Shown in pieces: positions 1 to 11,976 of a stretch of DNA of 64,000 nucleotides; the first letter of the stretch is position 1, and the number at the start of each line of letters is the position of its first letter. Under the pieces are notes generated by a model. It had not been told where the DNA came from. It did no database searches and was given only the letters and a program-made list of their open reading frames with translations. The translations under genes and the position numbers were made by a program. The stretch is from Aphrophora alni (lineage: Eukaryota; Arthropoda; Insecta; Hemiptera; Aphrophoridae): the NCBI GenBank assembly GCA_963513935.1, contig OY740774.1:30847673-30911672 (forward strand), in the 5' to 3' direction.

Positions 1-1784
1 GGAAAGTGCATGGTAACAACATTTCAGTAATGTGCTCAAACCTCTTATATGAGAGTAAAGTAACGGCGGAAACGAAAGAAATTCTCCGTGGCAGCCGCCA
101 CGCGCGCCAATGACGGCGCCAATCACGTAGATAATGAAATCGCTTCTACATATACGTTACAATGAATGAATATCGATTTTGGTTGATCATGCACGTTTCA
201 GATATATGTTTGTTAACAATACGTTTGGACATAAGTGTACAGTGTGTGATGGTCTGTGGTTTGCGCTCATTGAAGCCACTAAAGTCAAAGAACTTAACGC
301 TGCCATAACACATTCCCGGTCGAGGCAGTGGCTGACTGTGGGATACATGAATGAAATCTCTTGGCGAACATTTCACTGTTATTTGCTTTACTTCCTCGAA
401 CCCACGACACAGAAAAACTCGGTTTATTTCTTTATATTTAGCGGACTGGACCATCCATGAAAAATTTACTACTAGAGATAAACAGTAAAGATAGAATTCT
501 TATCATCTGACATACCCGGCATCTACAGTGATATTATCACACAACGGCCTAATTACATAGTACCTACTGCATGTCTTAGGAAGGATTACTGGCACGACCA
601 TATGGCCACATACGAACAATTTTATAAAACATACTAACGAAGAGTTAATCTCGGATAATTTATTTATGTGTATTGTGTTTCGTATATTTTCAGTGATTTA
701 AATCTTGAGAATTACGTTTGAGGAAGCTGACAACGTTTGGCGAAACATCTCTGTAGTGTAAATATAAAATAGTAGAATGGCAACAACAATAATAAACCTT
801 TAATTTATTCAATTTCGAGAAATGGTGTGCAAATTTTAATTTAATCAACTCACAAGCAAAGTTCAATATTTATTTACTGGGCATTCGTGTTTGTTTTAAT
901 GTTCATTTTTACTTTCCGTTTTGCCTGATTTACCTAAATTCTACCTCTTTTTAAACTGATTATTGCAGAACCATTTCACGAATGATTTCGTAAGAAAGAA
1001 TCCCACATTTCGTTCAATATTAACGAAATTAAAAATACTCAAGTCTCACACAATGAAGGACGTCAGATCGGAACCATTATTCGTTAGAGGCTTTTGTTTG
1101 AGAGCCCTTAAGCAAGAATTTTGTTTTTTAATGATGTGAAAAGTATCCTAGGACCATTATTTGATTCACAACATCGTTTCTGAGCTGTGTATATTTAAGG
1201 GAGTAACTTCCATTTGTAGATAAAATGTTCAGTCCATTTTATTTTTACTTTCTTACAAGTACAAAGTATAGGAAACTTTATATGTCGAATCAAAAAATTG
1301 TTGTTTTTTTTTCAGAAATATCTCTTTTTAAAGGATTTTGGGTGTATAACTCGTTTTTTTTTAAATTCAAAATTGACGCCCTGTAGATACCTTAAAATAT
1401 TATACGTACAAAAGACATTATTTAGGATGACAAAATTAAAGTAAAATAAACATTCCATAACTAAAACATTGCACAATCTTTCTTAATTAAAATCAAATAA
1501 AACCCAACCAAAACTATTCTTCACCAAAAATGTCAGTTCGGTACTTAGCAGTCAAAATTGAAAACGAACCATGGAAGCCATCTTTAAAAATAATTATATA
1601 TTTAAATAGGACTTAAATTTGCTTAGATTGTGCCGTACACTAAAACTTAAACACAAGGTTATAACCTATTCGAGAAACTTCTTCTTTCATAACTGTCTCA
1701 CGGCTGATTTTTGTTATTATTTATTTAGCAAATTGGAATTTTATTAGCAAAGAGAACGACTATGAGATATTGTTGGGTTAAATA
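1..1784. other. AT-rich sequence, no supported gene
   Basis: No convincing gene. A short GC-rich islet near 60-135 holds GTGGC/GCCAC self-complementarity and GGCGCC. Two overlapping opposite frames of about 100 codons lie at 146-460; the plus one has a Cys-x2-Cys-x3-Trp-Phe stretch that faintly recalls the N-terminal zinc-binding part of Helitron proteins, but this is too weak to annotate. The rest is AT-rich and low in structure. Confidence 0.6.
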
Positions 1785-1840
1785 AGGTTAGGTTAGGTTA
1801 GGTTAGGTCAGGTCAGGTCAGGTTAGGTTCGGTTAGGTTT
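1785..1840 (+). repeat. degenerate TTAGG tract (telomere-like), left of LINE relic
   Basis: About eleven pentamers of AGGTT/AGGTC type, read as TTAGG on the plus strand with TCAGG variants in the middle. TTAGG is the canonical arthropod telomere repeat. This is a short interstitial tract, not a telomere, because unique-looking sequence lies on both sides. A second tract of the same orientation begins at 2824, beyond the LINE relic. Confidence 0.85.
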
Positions 1841-1910
1841 TAATGGAGGAAGGTGTCGACATCTCTTCCAGGAATTCAGTAAACTATCTTGTGTTTACTT
1901 CATTAGAAAG

Positions 1911-2610
1911 ATGGCATTAGATGAACATATATGGCTGGGTGTCAGGAAGGGGATAAAAGCTCTGGTGCTGGTTATGTTTAATGTGGATGGACCTGTATCC
2001 ACTAAGATAATGACCTTAATGAGTGTGGCGAGATCCGTGGTTCTGTACGGCACACCAATATAAAACGATACTTTAAGGTACATTACATATAGGGAACTGC
2101 TTTGAAATTATAGATAGGGATGGCACATATCACATGGTACCGACTAATGCAGTTATGATTTTGCGGGCACACCCCAATAGATTTACTGGCAGAGAAGAAG
2201 GTTAGGCGAAGTGCAAACATAACGGCACAGGGGTGCTGAGGAAGGCAGAAAAGATGGTCAACTAATGAAGGAGTGGGGAATTGGACGAAGAAACTCATCC
2301 CAGAAGTCGACAAATGGATTCGAATCGCTTTGGGGAGGTAAATTATATTATATAACACAGTTGCTATCCAGGGACGGAGGGAATTACTTATGTAGATTCA
2401 AGATTAGAAACGACCCGAAGTGCGTATACTGTGGACAAGAAGACTCCACAATATTGTGGAGATTTAGCATGAAATTGAGGGATTCTTATGGTCTGCCATG
2501 AGACAAAACGTAAGTAAGGCGAGGTGACTTTGTGAGAAATAGCCTGTGAAGAAGTAAGAGGAATGATGTAGATAAAGGAGTGAAAAGAAGTTGAGATCAG
2601 ACAAAGGACA
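1911..2610 (+). pseudogene. R1-clade non-LTR retrotransposon, 3' part of ORF2, broken
   Basis: This is the C-terminal tail of a LINE reverse-transcriptase polyprotein, spread over several frames. The first frame (1911-2062) reads MALDEHIWLG, then a segment with FNVDGP and SVVLYGTPI, matching the post-RT block '..NvgGp..kR.ll..V..S.lLYGaP.W' of R1/TRAS-like elements. Next come YHMVPTNAVMIL and, in another frame, PIDLLAEKKVRRS, then RWSTNEGVGNWTKKLIPEV followed by WIRIALG. A frameshift near 2335 continues as LYYITQLLSRDGGNYLCRF and KCVYCGQEDS, which corresponds to the 'LtqfLSGHGcFr.YLhr...P.CpyC...eD..eH' zinc knuckle; the closing His/Cys pair is lost. At least four frame breaks and in-frame stops make it dead. 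The 3' boundary is uncertain; LINE-like 3' UTR could run to about 2750. The R1-clade assignment is by motif memory, not alignment. Confidence 0.8.
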
Positions 2611-2823
2611 TGCGTTTGAATTATTTGCATGGATCCGATGCAGCCGTAAGAATAATCTTTCCACGTAAGAGCCTGAAGTTTAGTGGGTAACCTGTTGAGC
2701 ATAGTACTCTTAAGCCTTATTATATAGGCGGTCAGGAGAGCTACACGCGCGTAACTACCGGATTGCGCATATGTGCTTTAAGCTTTCTCCTCTGCTCTTT
2801 GGAAAAAAAGAACTAAACAACTG

Positions 2824-2868
2824 ATAGGTTAGGTTAGGTCCAAGTCAGGTCAGGTTAGGTTAGGTTAC
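2824..2868 (+). repeat. degenerate TTAGG tract (telomere-like), right of LINE relic
   Basis: Second short tract of TTAGG/TCAGG pentamers in the same orientation as the one at 1785-1840. The two tracts bracket the R1-clade relic. Confidence 0.85.
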
Positions 2869-3133
2869 CCTTAAACAAATTTGAATAAAATTGTCGAAGC
2901 TGATATTGAGAAAATCGTAATTTTTAGTTTTCTTTTTCTTATGGCTAGTCACAAAATATTAGTTATAAAATAAATGAAAAATAGTCCCAAGATTTAGCCA
3001 AACTTGGCCAAATAACAAATGATTGACATTAGTCCATGCGCTTAGAGTGTTCTACATCACTTTATCCTTGTATAGATATTCCTTAAATTAAACAGGGAAA
3101 AATGTACATAGACTTTTACCATCACACATGTCT

Positions 3134-3136
<3 letters not shown>

Positions 3137-3177
<41 letters not shown>
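3137..3177. repeat. (TA)n microsatellite
   Basis: About 20 uninterrupted TA dinucleotides, followed by a short GAGAGAGA run. Confidence 0.97.
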
Positions 3178-3185
<8 letters not shown>

Positions 3186-5069
3186 AAAACAAAACAAAAT
3201 TCAACTCCTATGGACATATTTCTTTAAAATAACATGTAAACAAAATGTGTTCCTAGGGACTTAAAACATTAAGAAGCATCGAAAACTCTGTGTAATGATT
3301 TAGCACCGTCATAACACTTTATTTACGTCGTAATTGTAAAGTAAAATAAAAACTTTTGAGTAAATCTAGCTCTAAGACTCGCTATGTATACAGTAGGATG
3401 AAAAGTTAAAGCCAGTCTTCACAGGTTATGTGACATCTTAAGAATAGCAAACAATTCCGATAACTCCCTACAGTGACCCAGATAACGGAGTACACCTGTG
3501 TCTGTGTCTAGTGGGAATCGTGCTTTTAATCTGTAAAAGAAATCTGCGAATATTAAAACCTGTGTTCCAATGCACGAGATTGGAAGATGGTTTGAGTTTT
3601 AAAATCTTTCTGATGTGACATTTTCTTTTATGTTGTTTTCCTTGGGGGCTCTGCTGAGTAACAAACGAAATACTCTACCTCGGAATATTAAAATTCTGAT
3701 AGTCAATTTGTACTTGCAATGATTGAATTAAAATGAAATCTTTGTAGCAATTCAAATATATTTGTATATTGAAATTTCGATTATATTAAGATTTTTTTTC
3801 TTAGCTTACAAATTACAAAGGAAAGTATTAAAATGGTATTAAATTGTATTATCGTTTTCGATAATACTCAAGGTTTTGAGATACAAGAAACATGTCTCAT
3901 TTCATTTATTTTTCATTGTATGAGACAATAAAATTCCATACAAATCATACATACATTACAAGACACTTAACGATTATGCATATATAAACACATTTTAAAT
4001 TTTCATTGTAACAAGTTATGTTTATATTTCGTACCAAAATAAACCCAGTATAACAAAAAATAATTAATAATTGAACATTAAACTGAAGCTTATACATTTC
4101 CGTCCACTGCCGTTTACAAAATCTATTGTATTGCAAGCATCAACAAAAAGCCACAACATATCGGTCCTTATCAAGAATTTTATTTTGTTTGAACCCTCCA
4201 ACTGAATACAATATATTTTAAACTACCGACGATACTGAAGAAATTTTTCTGCAATGTATAGATAAATATATCAGACAATTGTGTTAAATGCAAGTAAAAT
4301 AAAATAACAGTTCAGGAATAATTTACAGAATATTAAAATGAACCTTAACTCTGCATCATGAAAAACTAGATTTCAGTCTAATACTATTTGCACTTGGGTT
4401 GAGTTTATGGCAAGCGTAGGCAAGCGTAAGATATATTTAAATTTGTTCACGATCTCTTTTTAATCAAATATTTAAACAGCTGATGAGAAGCTACCTTCCT
4501 ATACACCAACATATCTTCTATAAAAATATGCATTAACAAAGAAATCAATAATGAAAATATGTTTGTTATGTAGAGTATATATTACTTCGTAGAGATAACG
4601 GGTAATATTTTTTACAGGTTTGTAGATAGTCTTTTGAGAAAGTTAATGCAGTGTTTTTGAATATTTTTTTTTATAAATTTAAAACCGTAAAACTAGAATT
4701 ATTCGAAACTTTGTCTTCTTTATTTTAGCTATTGATTAACCTTTCAATCTATTTTCAATACATTTACACAAAACCATTCTAACAAATCGATTTTCCTAAG
4801 AGGGTTAAAATAACCTATTTTATCTAATTATAAAGACAATACAAAAATAGAAACTACTAAAACCATGTACGTGTTCCTTATGACAAGTATTGGAACTACA
4901 AGTTGTATTGTCAGAAAACAACAATGAAAGACGAGTGGTGCATCCGTGAACAGAAATAGACCAAGTTCAAAGCCCTGAGGTAGTCCATTGTAGTCGATGA
5001 AGAGCTTACTAACACCATTATCATGTCTATCGTTTTAATTATAATGACTTTACGAGTAGAACTGAGTAG

Positions 5070-5102
5070 TGCGTGTGTGTGTGTGTGTGTGCGTGTGCGT
5101 GT
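5070..5102. repeat. (GT)n microsatellite
   Basis: GT dinucleotides with occasional GC interruptions, about 16 units. Confidence 0.95.
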
Positions 5103-6228
5103 TTGTACAAAAGATTAGTTTAGTGTGTGATCTTAGGCAATATGTTTAAGAAATATTTAATTAAGATTTTTTTTTCAGCCTATTCATAAATTGAAATTTT
5201 TTAGTTTTCTTCCCATCCATCTAGTGTTTTTAAAGTTATAAAACAAATATTAATCTCAAGAGAACCTCGCTGGATAATTTTTCTTTTATAGTCTTATGTT
5301 TGACTCTTCTCTTCATCTTTCAATCTGGTATCTCAACCAAATCTTGTTCTCTACCGAACCCGACGTTTTTAGAGTATTCGAGAGCTAGGAGTTTTTAATT
5401 TTATATTCATTTCTTTTTTTAGTATGAGACTATGATGACATATAGGTTTTCGTCTTAAAAAAATAAATCTCCGACAATCCAAATTTGAACTAAATATATA
5501 CATTGTGGTTAAAGTAACCGCACATTTTTCACAATATCCTAATTATCCTTGATAGTTTTGTAACGAAATAACTTTATTCTTCGATCTGTGTTATATTAGA
5601 TTGAAAGGAGAAGTGAAAAAGTTGCACGGCCAAAGGTACCCCGACCATATGTTTTATGTGGTTTCTATTGTTTAGCTGACGTATTGTATTTTAGTCAATT
5701 ATTTTAAATGATAACATGCTCCTGTGAATATAATTAAATAATGTTTTTCAATGCTGAAATGAATCGAAAAATCAGTTTTTTTAATCTCCGTCTCCTATAT
5801 CCAGTTAGTCACAAAAAATGTCTGAAATTTAAAATAATGTCAAAGGCACATTAATTGTTTTAAATGATTTGCACGAATTTTAACTGGATACACGGACCTA
5901 CAGAATAACCTGAAAGCAATCAAAGTATGTTCTAAAGGTAGATATATGAATGCAGTCGAGGAGTACGAGATTTATAAGGCGTTCAAATCAAGAGATGCAA
6001 ATGGCGAACATCGACTATTGAACGACCAACTAAATTTCGACTCTTAAGAATTCAAGAAGCCCGCGGTAAGAACAGGTTCGGAGTGCGCGAGATAACAGAT
6101 GGTCAGTTGACGTCCGGTAGCCAGAAGGTGTACACCAAATAGGATTTTTAATGTGACATGTGTGTTTTATGAAAAAAATTTAGTATTTGACGACCTCGGT
6201 CGAGTAATTTAAATTAATATATTTGTGT

Positions 6229-6260
6229 CTGAAAATGGGATAAAAGTCCCGAAACGCGTC
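6229..6260 (+). other. hammerhead-ribozyme-like core (one core deviation)
   Basis: Reads CTGAAAA, one T, GGGA, a six-base loop, TCCC, GAAAC, GCGTC. This is the order of a hammerhead core (CUGANGA, stem II, GAAA, then a GUC), except that the conserved G of CUGANGA is A. The same spacing recurs at 43764-43790 and 29661-29688. Stems I and III are not demonstrated, so catalysis is not implied. Confidence 0.3.
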
Positions 6261-6388
6261 ACGATTACAAAAAAAAGGCTACTTGACGGAAACAAAGGTA
6301 AGTAATTTTATTTTAAAATAATAGTGACATGGATACTGAAAATGAATTCAAATAATTAAATCGTAATTATTTTTACTGACCCAGGATG

Positions 6389-6975
6389 TATAGGGTAAGT
6401 TTGGTAATCCCAATAAATTTCTACCTCTGTTTTTTACTCATCTTCACGTATGGTCTCACGATACCGAAACAATTATTTTCGACATGCCTTCCATCCGTCG
6501 TACTTGTCGTTGTCGTCTGTAAGTAAGCACGATAGCGACAACAAAAATTAATGAACTATACGAATATCACATTATCGTAGGAGGTCATTGTTCAAACTGT
6601 AATTTTTGACAATAACATCGCTATTTGTCATCGTAGAGAGTTGGTGATGGAACTGCATGCAGAATTGAAATATGCAAATTTGTATTTGTTGAAGACCACA
6701 CTAGATAATAACTAATGGGAAAACTGTTTCAATTGGCCGGGAAATCTACATTTTCAATTCGAGTTTTCTGAATTTCAGTAGGGTATAGATACACTAAATA
6801 GACCTCTTCTATATTTCATGTTTCTATTTTCTTTTGTCTGACTAATGTGCTTACGTTTAGGCGACTAGGACGACAACCACAACGACGATGGACGGACGGG
6901 ATGTGGAAAATCACTTTTATGGTTTCCTGAGGTCATAAAGAAGATCAGTGAAGATCAGTCAAAACCCGGAGGTCG
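6389..6975. repeat. family B fold-back repeat
   Basis: The left arm (about 6389-6600) carries TAGGGTAAGTTTGGTA, TCTTCACG, CCGTCGT and GTAAGCACGATAG. The right arm (about 6770-6975) carries the same words reverse-complemented (GTGCTTACGT, ACGACGATGGACGGACGG, AGATCAGTGAAGATCAGT). The roughly 170-bp middle includes TTTTTGACAATAAC, which recurs at 53090. Related plus-strand copies lie at 18020 and 19755. It looks like a non-autonomous inverted-repeat element of unknown class, without an open frame. Confidence 0.65.
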
Positions 6976-7917
6976 AAATTTGTTGCGATTCCAAGCTTAC
7001 ACTAAACGTCGTCAACGCGATCGATAAGTAATATCAATTGAAACTCGCGTTCTCTAATGTCAACTCAGAAATAGCGTGCTACAAATTTGGACCAAATATA
7101 TAAATACAGGTCTTTTTCGACTGTTAAACATTAGTGCACAAACTGTCACCAAAACTTCTTTCTTTCTTGATTAAGTGATAAAGTTAAAACCATACAATGA
7201 AATTCCAAGCATTCACACATGACAAAATGTCCATGTCTGAATCATTTCCTGCGAGCCACATTTTAAACTGAGGAAACCACTAATCAAAATGCGTGAGTGT
7301 GCCCACGCTCTCTATGCTTTCGTGTCCGCATTTACATTTTACTTCTTGCCGTCTTTGATTAACGCGTTCCTCCAACAATTACTCCCTTAAAGTTGAACAT
7401 GCTTAATTCTAGCCTTACATAAATTAAGTCTTGGGAATTAATGTCCTTTCTGTACATCACGTGATACTAGCACTCACCCACGTCTATATTTAACAACTTC
7501 TTTTTAATTTGGGTTTTATTTATTGCTCTTTTGTTTAGAAAAATGTCTCGATTATTATGTAATTTTAATTCCTTCCTTTTTAGATACAGTATTTAGATAG
7601 AAAATTGATCTGGTTTCGTTGTTTATTTTTAGTTTGTAGACGATATTTCAAATTATAAAATAACTCAATTTTCTTTTCAAGCCTATCTAAGAAGATATGA
7701 TTTTAAAATTCGGAAATCGTCCCGATGCCTGGACTCTACAACCAATTTAACAGAACAGATTATCACTGATCTCTTCCTTGTATGAACAAATTCTACGCCA
7801 TTACGCTCGATTTATGAACCTTTTTTTTTAAATAATGTGCCATATCAGGATGAAAATAAACCATGAAACGTTTGCAATGTTATTAGTTTCTTATCAAAAT
7901 GACCCTCAGGGTCTCCT
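6976..7917. other. AT-rich sequence, no gene seen
   Basis: No open frame, tandem repeat or recognisable transposon fragment. Confidence 0.55.
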
Positions 7918-8085
7918 CTATAGTGATTATGGGCGTGGGAACCCCGAGTAACATAGAAGTATATTTTCCATGTAGTCTTGGCTTAGACCCCTCTCTTTCA
8001 TCTCTCCTTTTCTCTTCCAAACTTAACACTATTCGAGAGGGCAGTTAGTTGTCTTTATTTTTAATATTTTTCTGATCTTTTGAAG
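7918..8085 (+). repeat. dispersed repeat family A, copy 1
   Basis: Contains ATAGTGATTATGGGCGTGGGAA, GTAGTCTTGG, CTCTTTCATCTCTCC, TCTCTTCC and ATTCGAGAGG, in the family A order. The GGCGATGATGAC end is missing. Confidence 0.6.
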
Positions 8086-10655
8086 ATAAACTATGTAATA
8101 AGATCTACTTCTTTTTTTATATACAAAACGCAATTTTTCAGTTGTTATTATTACCTGATGATTTTCTATTTTATGTGATTTATAAATTGGAGTGTTCTAC
8201 AAACTTACCTATGCATAGATTACCTTAAATTAAAACGTATGATTTCCAGAAATATTTTAGGGCGATTAATTTGAATTTTTAACATGGACCACACCTTTGT
8301 TTTACCTATGTATATGGCCTACACTTAAACTTTAAAGAAGAAGGAAATATTCCATAATATTCCGGGATAAGTTTTTAAAGTAACTCTATTATATTCACCT
8401 TCCTGTCCTCACCATTCATATTTTCTTTTGAAAAAAATGTATTTTATTTTTATTTTTTTGTTAAAAGTGAGAGTAAAATGGGGTTTTCAGTGATAGTGGT
8501 GCATTTCTGTTAATCGAGAAGATTGTTATATGATTTATTACTATTTGTCTTGAATTTTACCTGTATTCGTTGTTGAACATCAACTTTATAATATTCCTAC
8601 TAAACTTTTTTTCCCCTTTAGAACAAGGTTCTCTAGAAAATAGTGTCTTATTATTTTGTAGACTTAGTTGGAGAAGTTGAACACTGTCCTCGCACACCGT
8701 AGAGTGATTGCACAACTTGTACGAGTTGGGTGACATTATAGGGGAGGAAAACAATGAGGGTATGTCTTTAGTGTGACCTAGATAAGGGTAACACCTGTGT
8801 CCGGTGGGAATGGGTAAACCCAATTCTGAGATTCTTGTTTTTAATGATGAGTAACCATTGCAAAAACATACATGCTCCTCATAAGTATAAAGGAAACTAT
8901 TTTAAATTTAAAACTAAATAATAAACTGTCTCACAAGTACATAACCTATATACACAAAACACTTTATGTTCGCTTATACTTTTAAGAACGGAACGACACA
9001 TCGTCTCAAACCGTGTTAGAATTTTTTCCTTGATAAACCGTATAGTGTAAAACAAAAACTCGAACACAAGATCTCACAAAAATTAATATAATTTTTGTGA
9101 GATCTTGAGTTCTAGTTTTTGTTTTACATGATATTATCTTATAAGTAAAGCTGAATATTTATTTATAAACCATATAGTTGTTTGCCTTTTTCGCACTGCT
9201 CGGTCAGAAAAAATAACTTATTAAAAAATATATTAGAATTAATAGCGATCAAAGACATGTTCGTATTTCGTCATTGCATTACGAACTGTTTCTATCTATT
9301 ACTTGTAACGTATGATGCACTAATCAAGTCTGACGATTTTTATCTACTATCTAGGCCTATAAGCCTAGGAAACAAGCACCAGGAAGTCAACATCTTCCAG
9401 CCAGTAATTCCCATTTCTCACTACAATTCTCTTCTCCTTCTTACTACTCTTTCTTCATCAAAATTTGATCTGTTTCAGGATGAAGAACAATATCGATTCT
9501 ATTTTTTAATGATTCTGTAACCTTTCCAGTCAAATGGTTTCTGGGAAGTCATTACTAACGAAACGAAAGTTCCCAACAAACAATTATAGCAACAAGGCGA
9601 TTTTCGAATACCAAGTCATCATCTTAAGTTTCTTGATACTGAACTACTACAGATAACCCCACCACTTCAACGCATTAACAGCAGGGGAAACAATATCGTC
9701 ACACGTTAACTCCAACAATACACAAAATGTTATACAGTTCGAAACTAACATATTTATAGTTTTTCCAATAATATTATATATCTTATTCAAAATTATGTTC
9801 AATATAACTAAGAAACAAAACCAACAAATCCTTAACAAAAAACATTCCCATTCCCACAAAAAAATTTAAAAACGTAATTTAATAAAATGAAAGACTAAAC
9901 AAACCAAAATTATAGAAACATAAAAACATAAAAGGGAAAAAAACATGAAGAAATGTAGAATATACTCAGACATTGAAACGGTGTATTTTTGTTTAAAAAA
10001 TATTGAAATTATATGGTTCATTTTATTTGATGACTAAATTTTCCACAAGTGTTTTTTTTTCCATTTATTTTTTATATTTTTTATTTTGCTTAGAAGAGTT
10101 CATAAATTATAATTTATTTTTCCATCGCAATATCTTCTTTACATTTATGATGTAAAATGTAAAGAATTGATGATTTTTTCTATGATAACGATTTATTAAT
10201 CATGACTGTCGCTGTTCATTTTCTATTTTCTAATTCCTCTAGAACAGTAATTTTCTTTTATTTCAATTGTAGTGTATCGATTTTAGTTAATAAATTTCAC
10301 ATTAAATTCGTGTAACCGATAATCCAACGCCGTCGATATAGAAAAATAAATTATCATGGTTTCCGCAAAGGAGATGACATTACCATTCTAACCCATAGTT
10401 TTAAATGTTAAATTAATAATTTACTAGTTTTAATTCTTCTAAACTAATTGCAATAATTTTGTTTGTTTTCAGGTAAGTTGTTATCAGTATATAATCTGCA
10501 AAGTTCAGTAAGTAGTACCATTTAAAATAAAATATTTCTAAAAGATTGTACATTTTAATGATACTAACTCACAAGCCTTAAAGAACTACGTAACCCTTGA
10601 CCTTCTGAACCAGCAAACTGATTTCTCTCTATCCTTTGCTTATTTCAAGACCTCT
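8086..10655. other. AT-rich sequence, no gene seen
   Basis: Non-coding by inspection. It contains an 83-bp palindrome at 9046-9128, listed separately. A 112-codon frame at 9182-9520 has no recognisable domain and is AT-driven. Confidence 0.55.
9046..9128. repeat. short near-perfect palindrome
   Basis: Arms of about 38 bases (9047-9085 and 9090-9128) are almost perfectly complementary, starting TGTAAAACAAAAACT and meeting at AAAAATTA/TAATTTTT with a loop of only a few bases. It would form a cruciform or hairpin. A MITE remnant is likely. Confidence 0.85.
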
Positions 10656-10825
10656 TGTGGTGTTTTGTTTCTTTTTTAAAAGGCGAAACACCTTTTGCTC
10701 GTCATTGCCTTATAGCAAAGGAAGAAAAGAGCATAAAATAAAATCTAACCTTCGAACACTCTAAAAGGATCAAAGTCGGAAGAGAACAAGAGTTGGTCAA
10801 GAGAGAAATGATAGGTAAGTTAAAA
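10656..10825 (-). repeat. dispersed repeat family A, copy 2
   Basis: Reverse-complement copy: GGCGAAACACC, CGTCATTGCCTTATA, then GTCGGAAGAGAACAAGAG and TGGTCAAGAGAG. Confidence 0.65.
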
Positions 10826-11038
10826 GACTCGCACTCACTATGAGTGAGCCCTGACTACCACTCTCTCCAGGAGTCTCACAGTCTTTCCTTTCATCTTTTC
10901 TAAAATTAATATGCATTCAGGACTTTCTTTTGTATCTCCACCTCAACAATCCTCTCTACATGACCTGCTTCCTTTTAAATAATTCATATTAACCTCGTCT
11001 TTAATATTTATTTTATTCTGAGACGAAATATTTCTACG

Positions 11039-11280
11039 AGTGTAGCAATCTCGAGTTTACTTTTATTTACCTAGTCTTTGGTTAAATCTCTCTCTTCCAT
11101 TTTTCCTATCAGTTTTCTCTTTACTAATGTTCTGTTCTGAATTTGAGGCCATTAGAGTATAATTATAATAATAAAGGGATAGTGGTTTCTATTTTACACT
11201 GTTTTTTTTTTAATTATTTTTTTTAATTTGTTGTTGTTGTTAAGGCGATGGTTTTCGCCTTTAAACCAAAGAAAAAATAG
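11039..11280 (+). repeat. dispersed repeat family A, copy 3
   Basis: Begins GTGTAGCAATCTCGAG and continues with CTAGTCTTTGGTTAAATC, TTTTTCCTATCAG, and ends AAGGCGATGGTTTTCGCC plus TTTAAACCAAAGAAAA. Both ends of the family consensus are present, about 240 bp. Confidence 0.7.
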
Positions 11281-11976
11281 ATTTCTCAGTTACTTTTATA
11301 AACCATCAATATAAATGCAGTCACACTTAATATTTCACCTTAATATTTTCATTTTAAAATTTTAAGTTTTAATAATTCTACTATAGTTAAATTCTACTAT
11401 AGTTACACATCACGATTGATTTTATAGGCTGTTGCTGGTAAAATAAGTGGTTTTGTAATTGCAATGTTTGAAAAGTAAACTCTATTTCCTGTCAATCTCA
11501 AAGCTATATTTTAATAAAGTGATTCTTAAATGTAAAGGCTACGTTAAATGCTTCGTCTTTACAATCAAATATTTAAATACGCTCCAATCAGGTGATTCGT
11601 CGATATCGTACGAGACAGACGGCACACGCACACTCTGTGAACGAGTATTTGGTCCAAACGGGCATCCCTGTGATGGACGTATTGTCTTTACGCTCATAAT
11701 ATTAATTCAAAACTACACTCATAAACTAAAACTCCAAAAACAACTTCTTGATGGATATTTTAAAAGTGTGGGTAACATCCAAACTATCATCATAATTGAA
11801 GTCTTCCACCACTGTTATTGTCAGAGGATTTCATAAGTCTGAAGATTACCAGGAGTACTGTTTTACACAATATGAGATTATTTTGTAATTAAGTTCACAA
11901 CAAATAGTTTTGTAAAATTAGTCACCACTTCGTAGAGTCATAACATTTTAATACTTTAAATTTGAGCTCTCACTGA
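11281..11976. other. AT-rich sequence with a 125-codon frame, no gene supported
   Basis: The plus-strand frame 11459-11836 is the longest non-repetitive frame in this part. I recognise no domain in it. Only its middle (about 11590-11690) is less AT-rich; the flanks read as translated AT-rich DNA. Confidence 0.5.

Larger units (their letters stand above)
2869..6228. other. AT-rich sequence, no gene seen
   Basis: No coding signal. It contains a (TA)n and a (GT)n microsatellite, listed separately, and a stretch at 3470-3535 that resembles 8770-8830 (shared words ACACCTGTGT and GTGGGAAT), probably a dispersed repeat fragment. Confidence 0.6.

Noticed and set aside
1785..2868. A functional telomere end
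   Set aside because: Tracts are short, degenerate and flanked by non-telomeric sequence on both sides.
11459..11836. 125-codon frame as a gene
   Set aside because: No recognised domain; composition follows the AT-rich DNA; no promoter or splice context.
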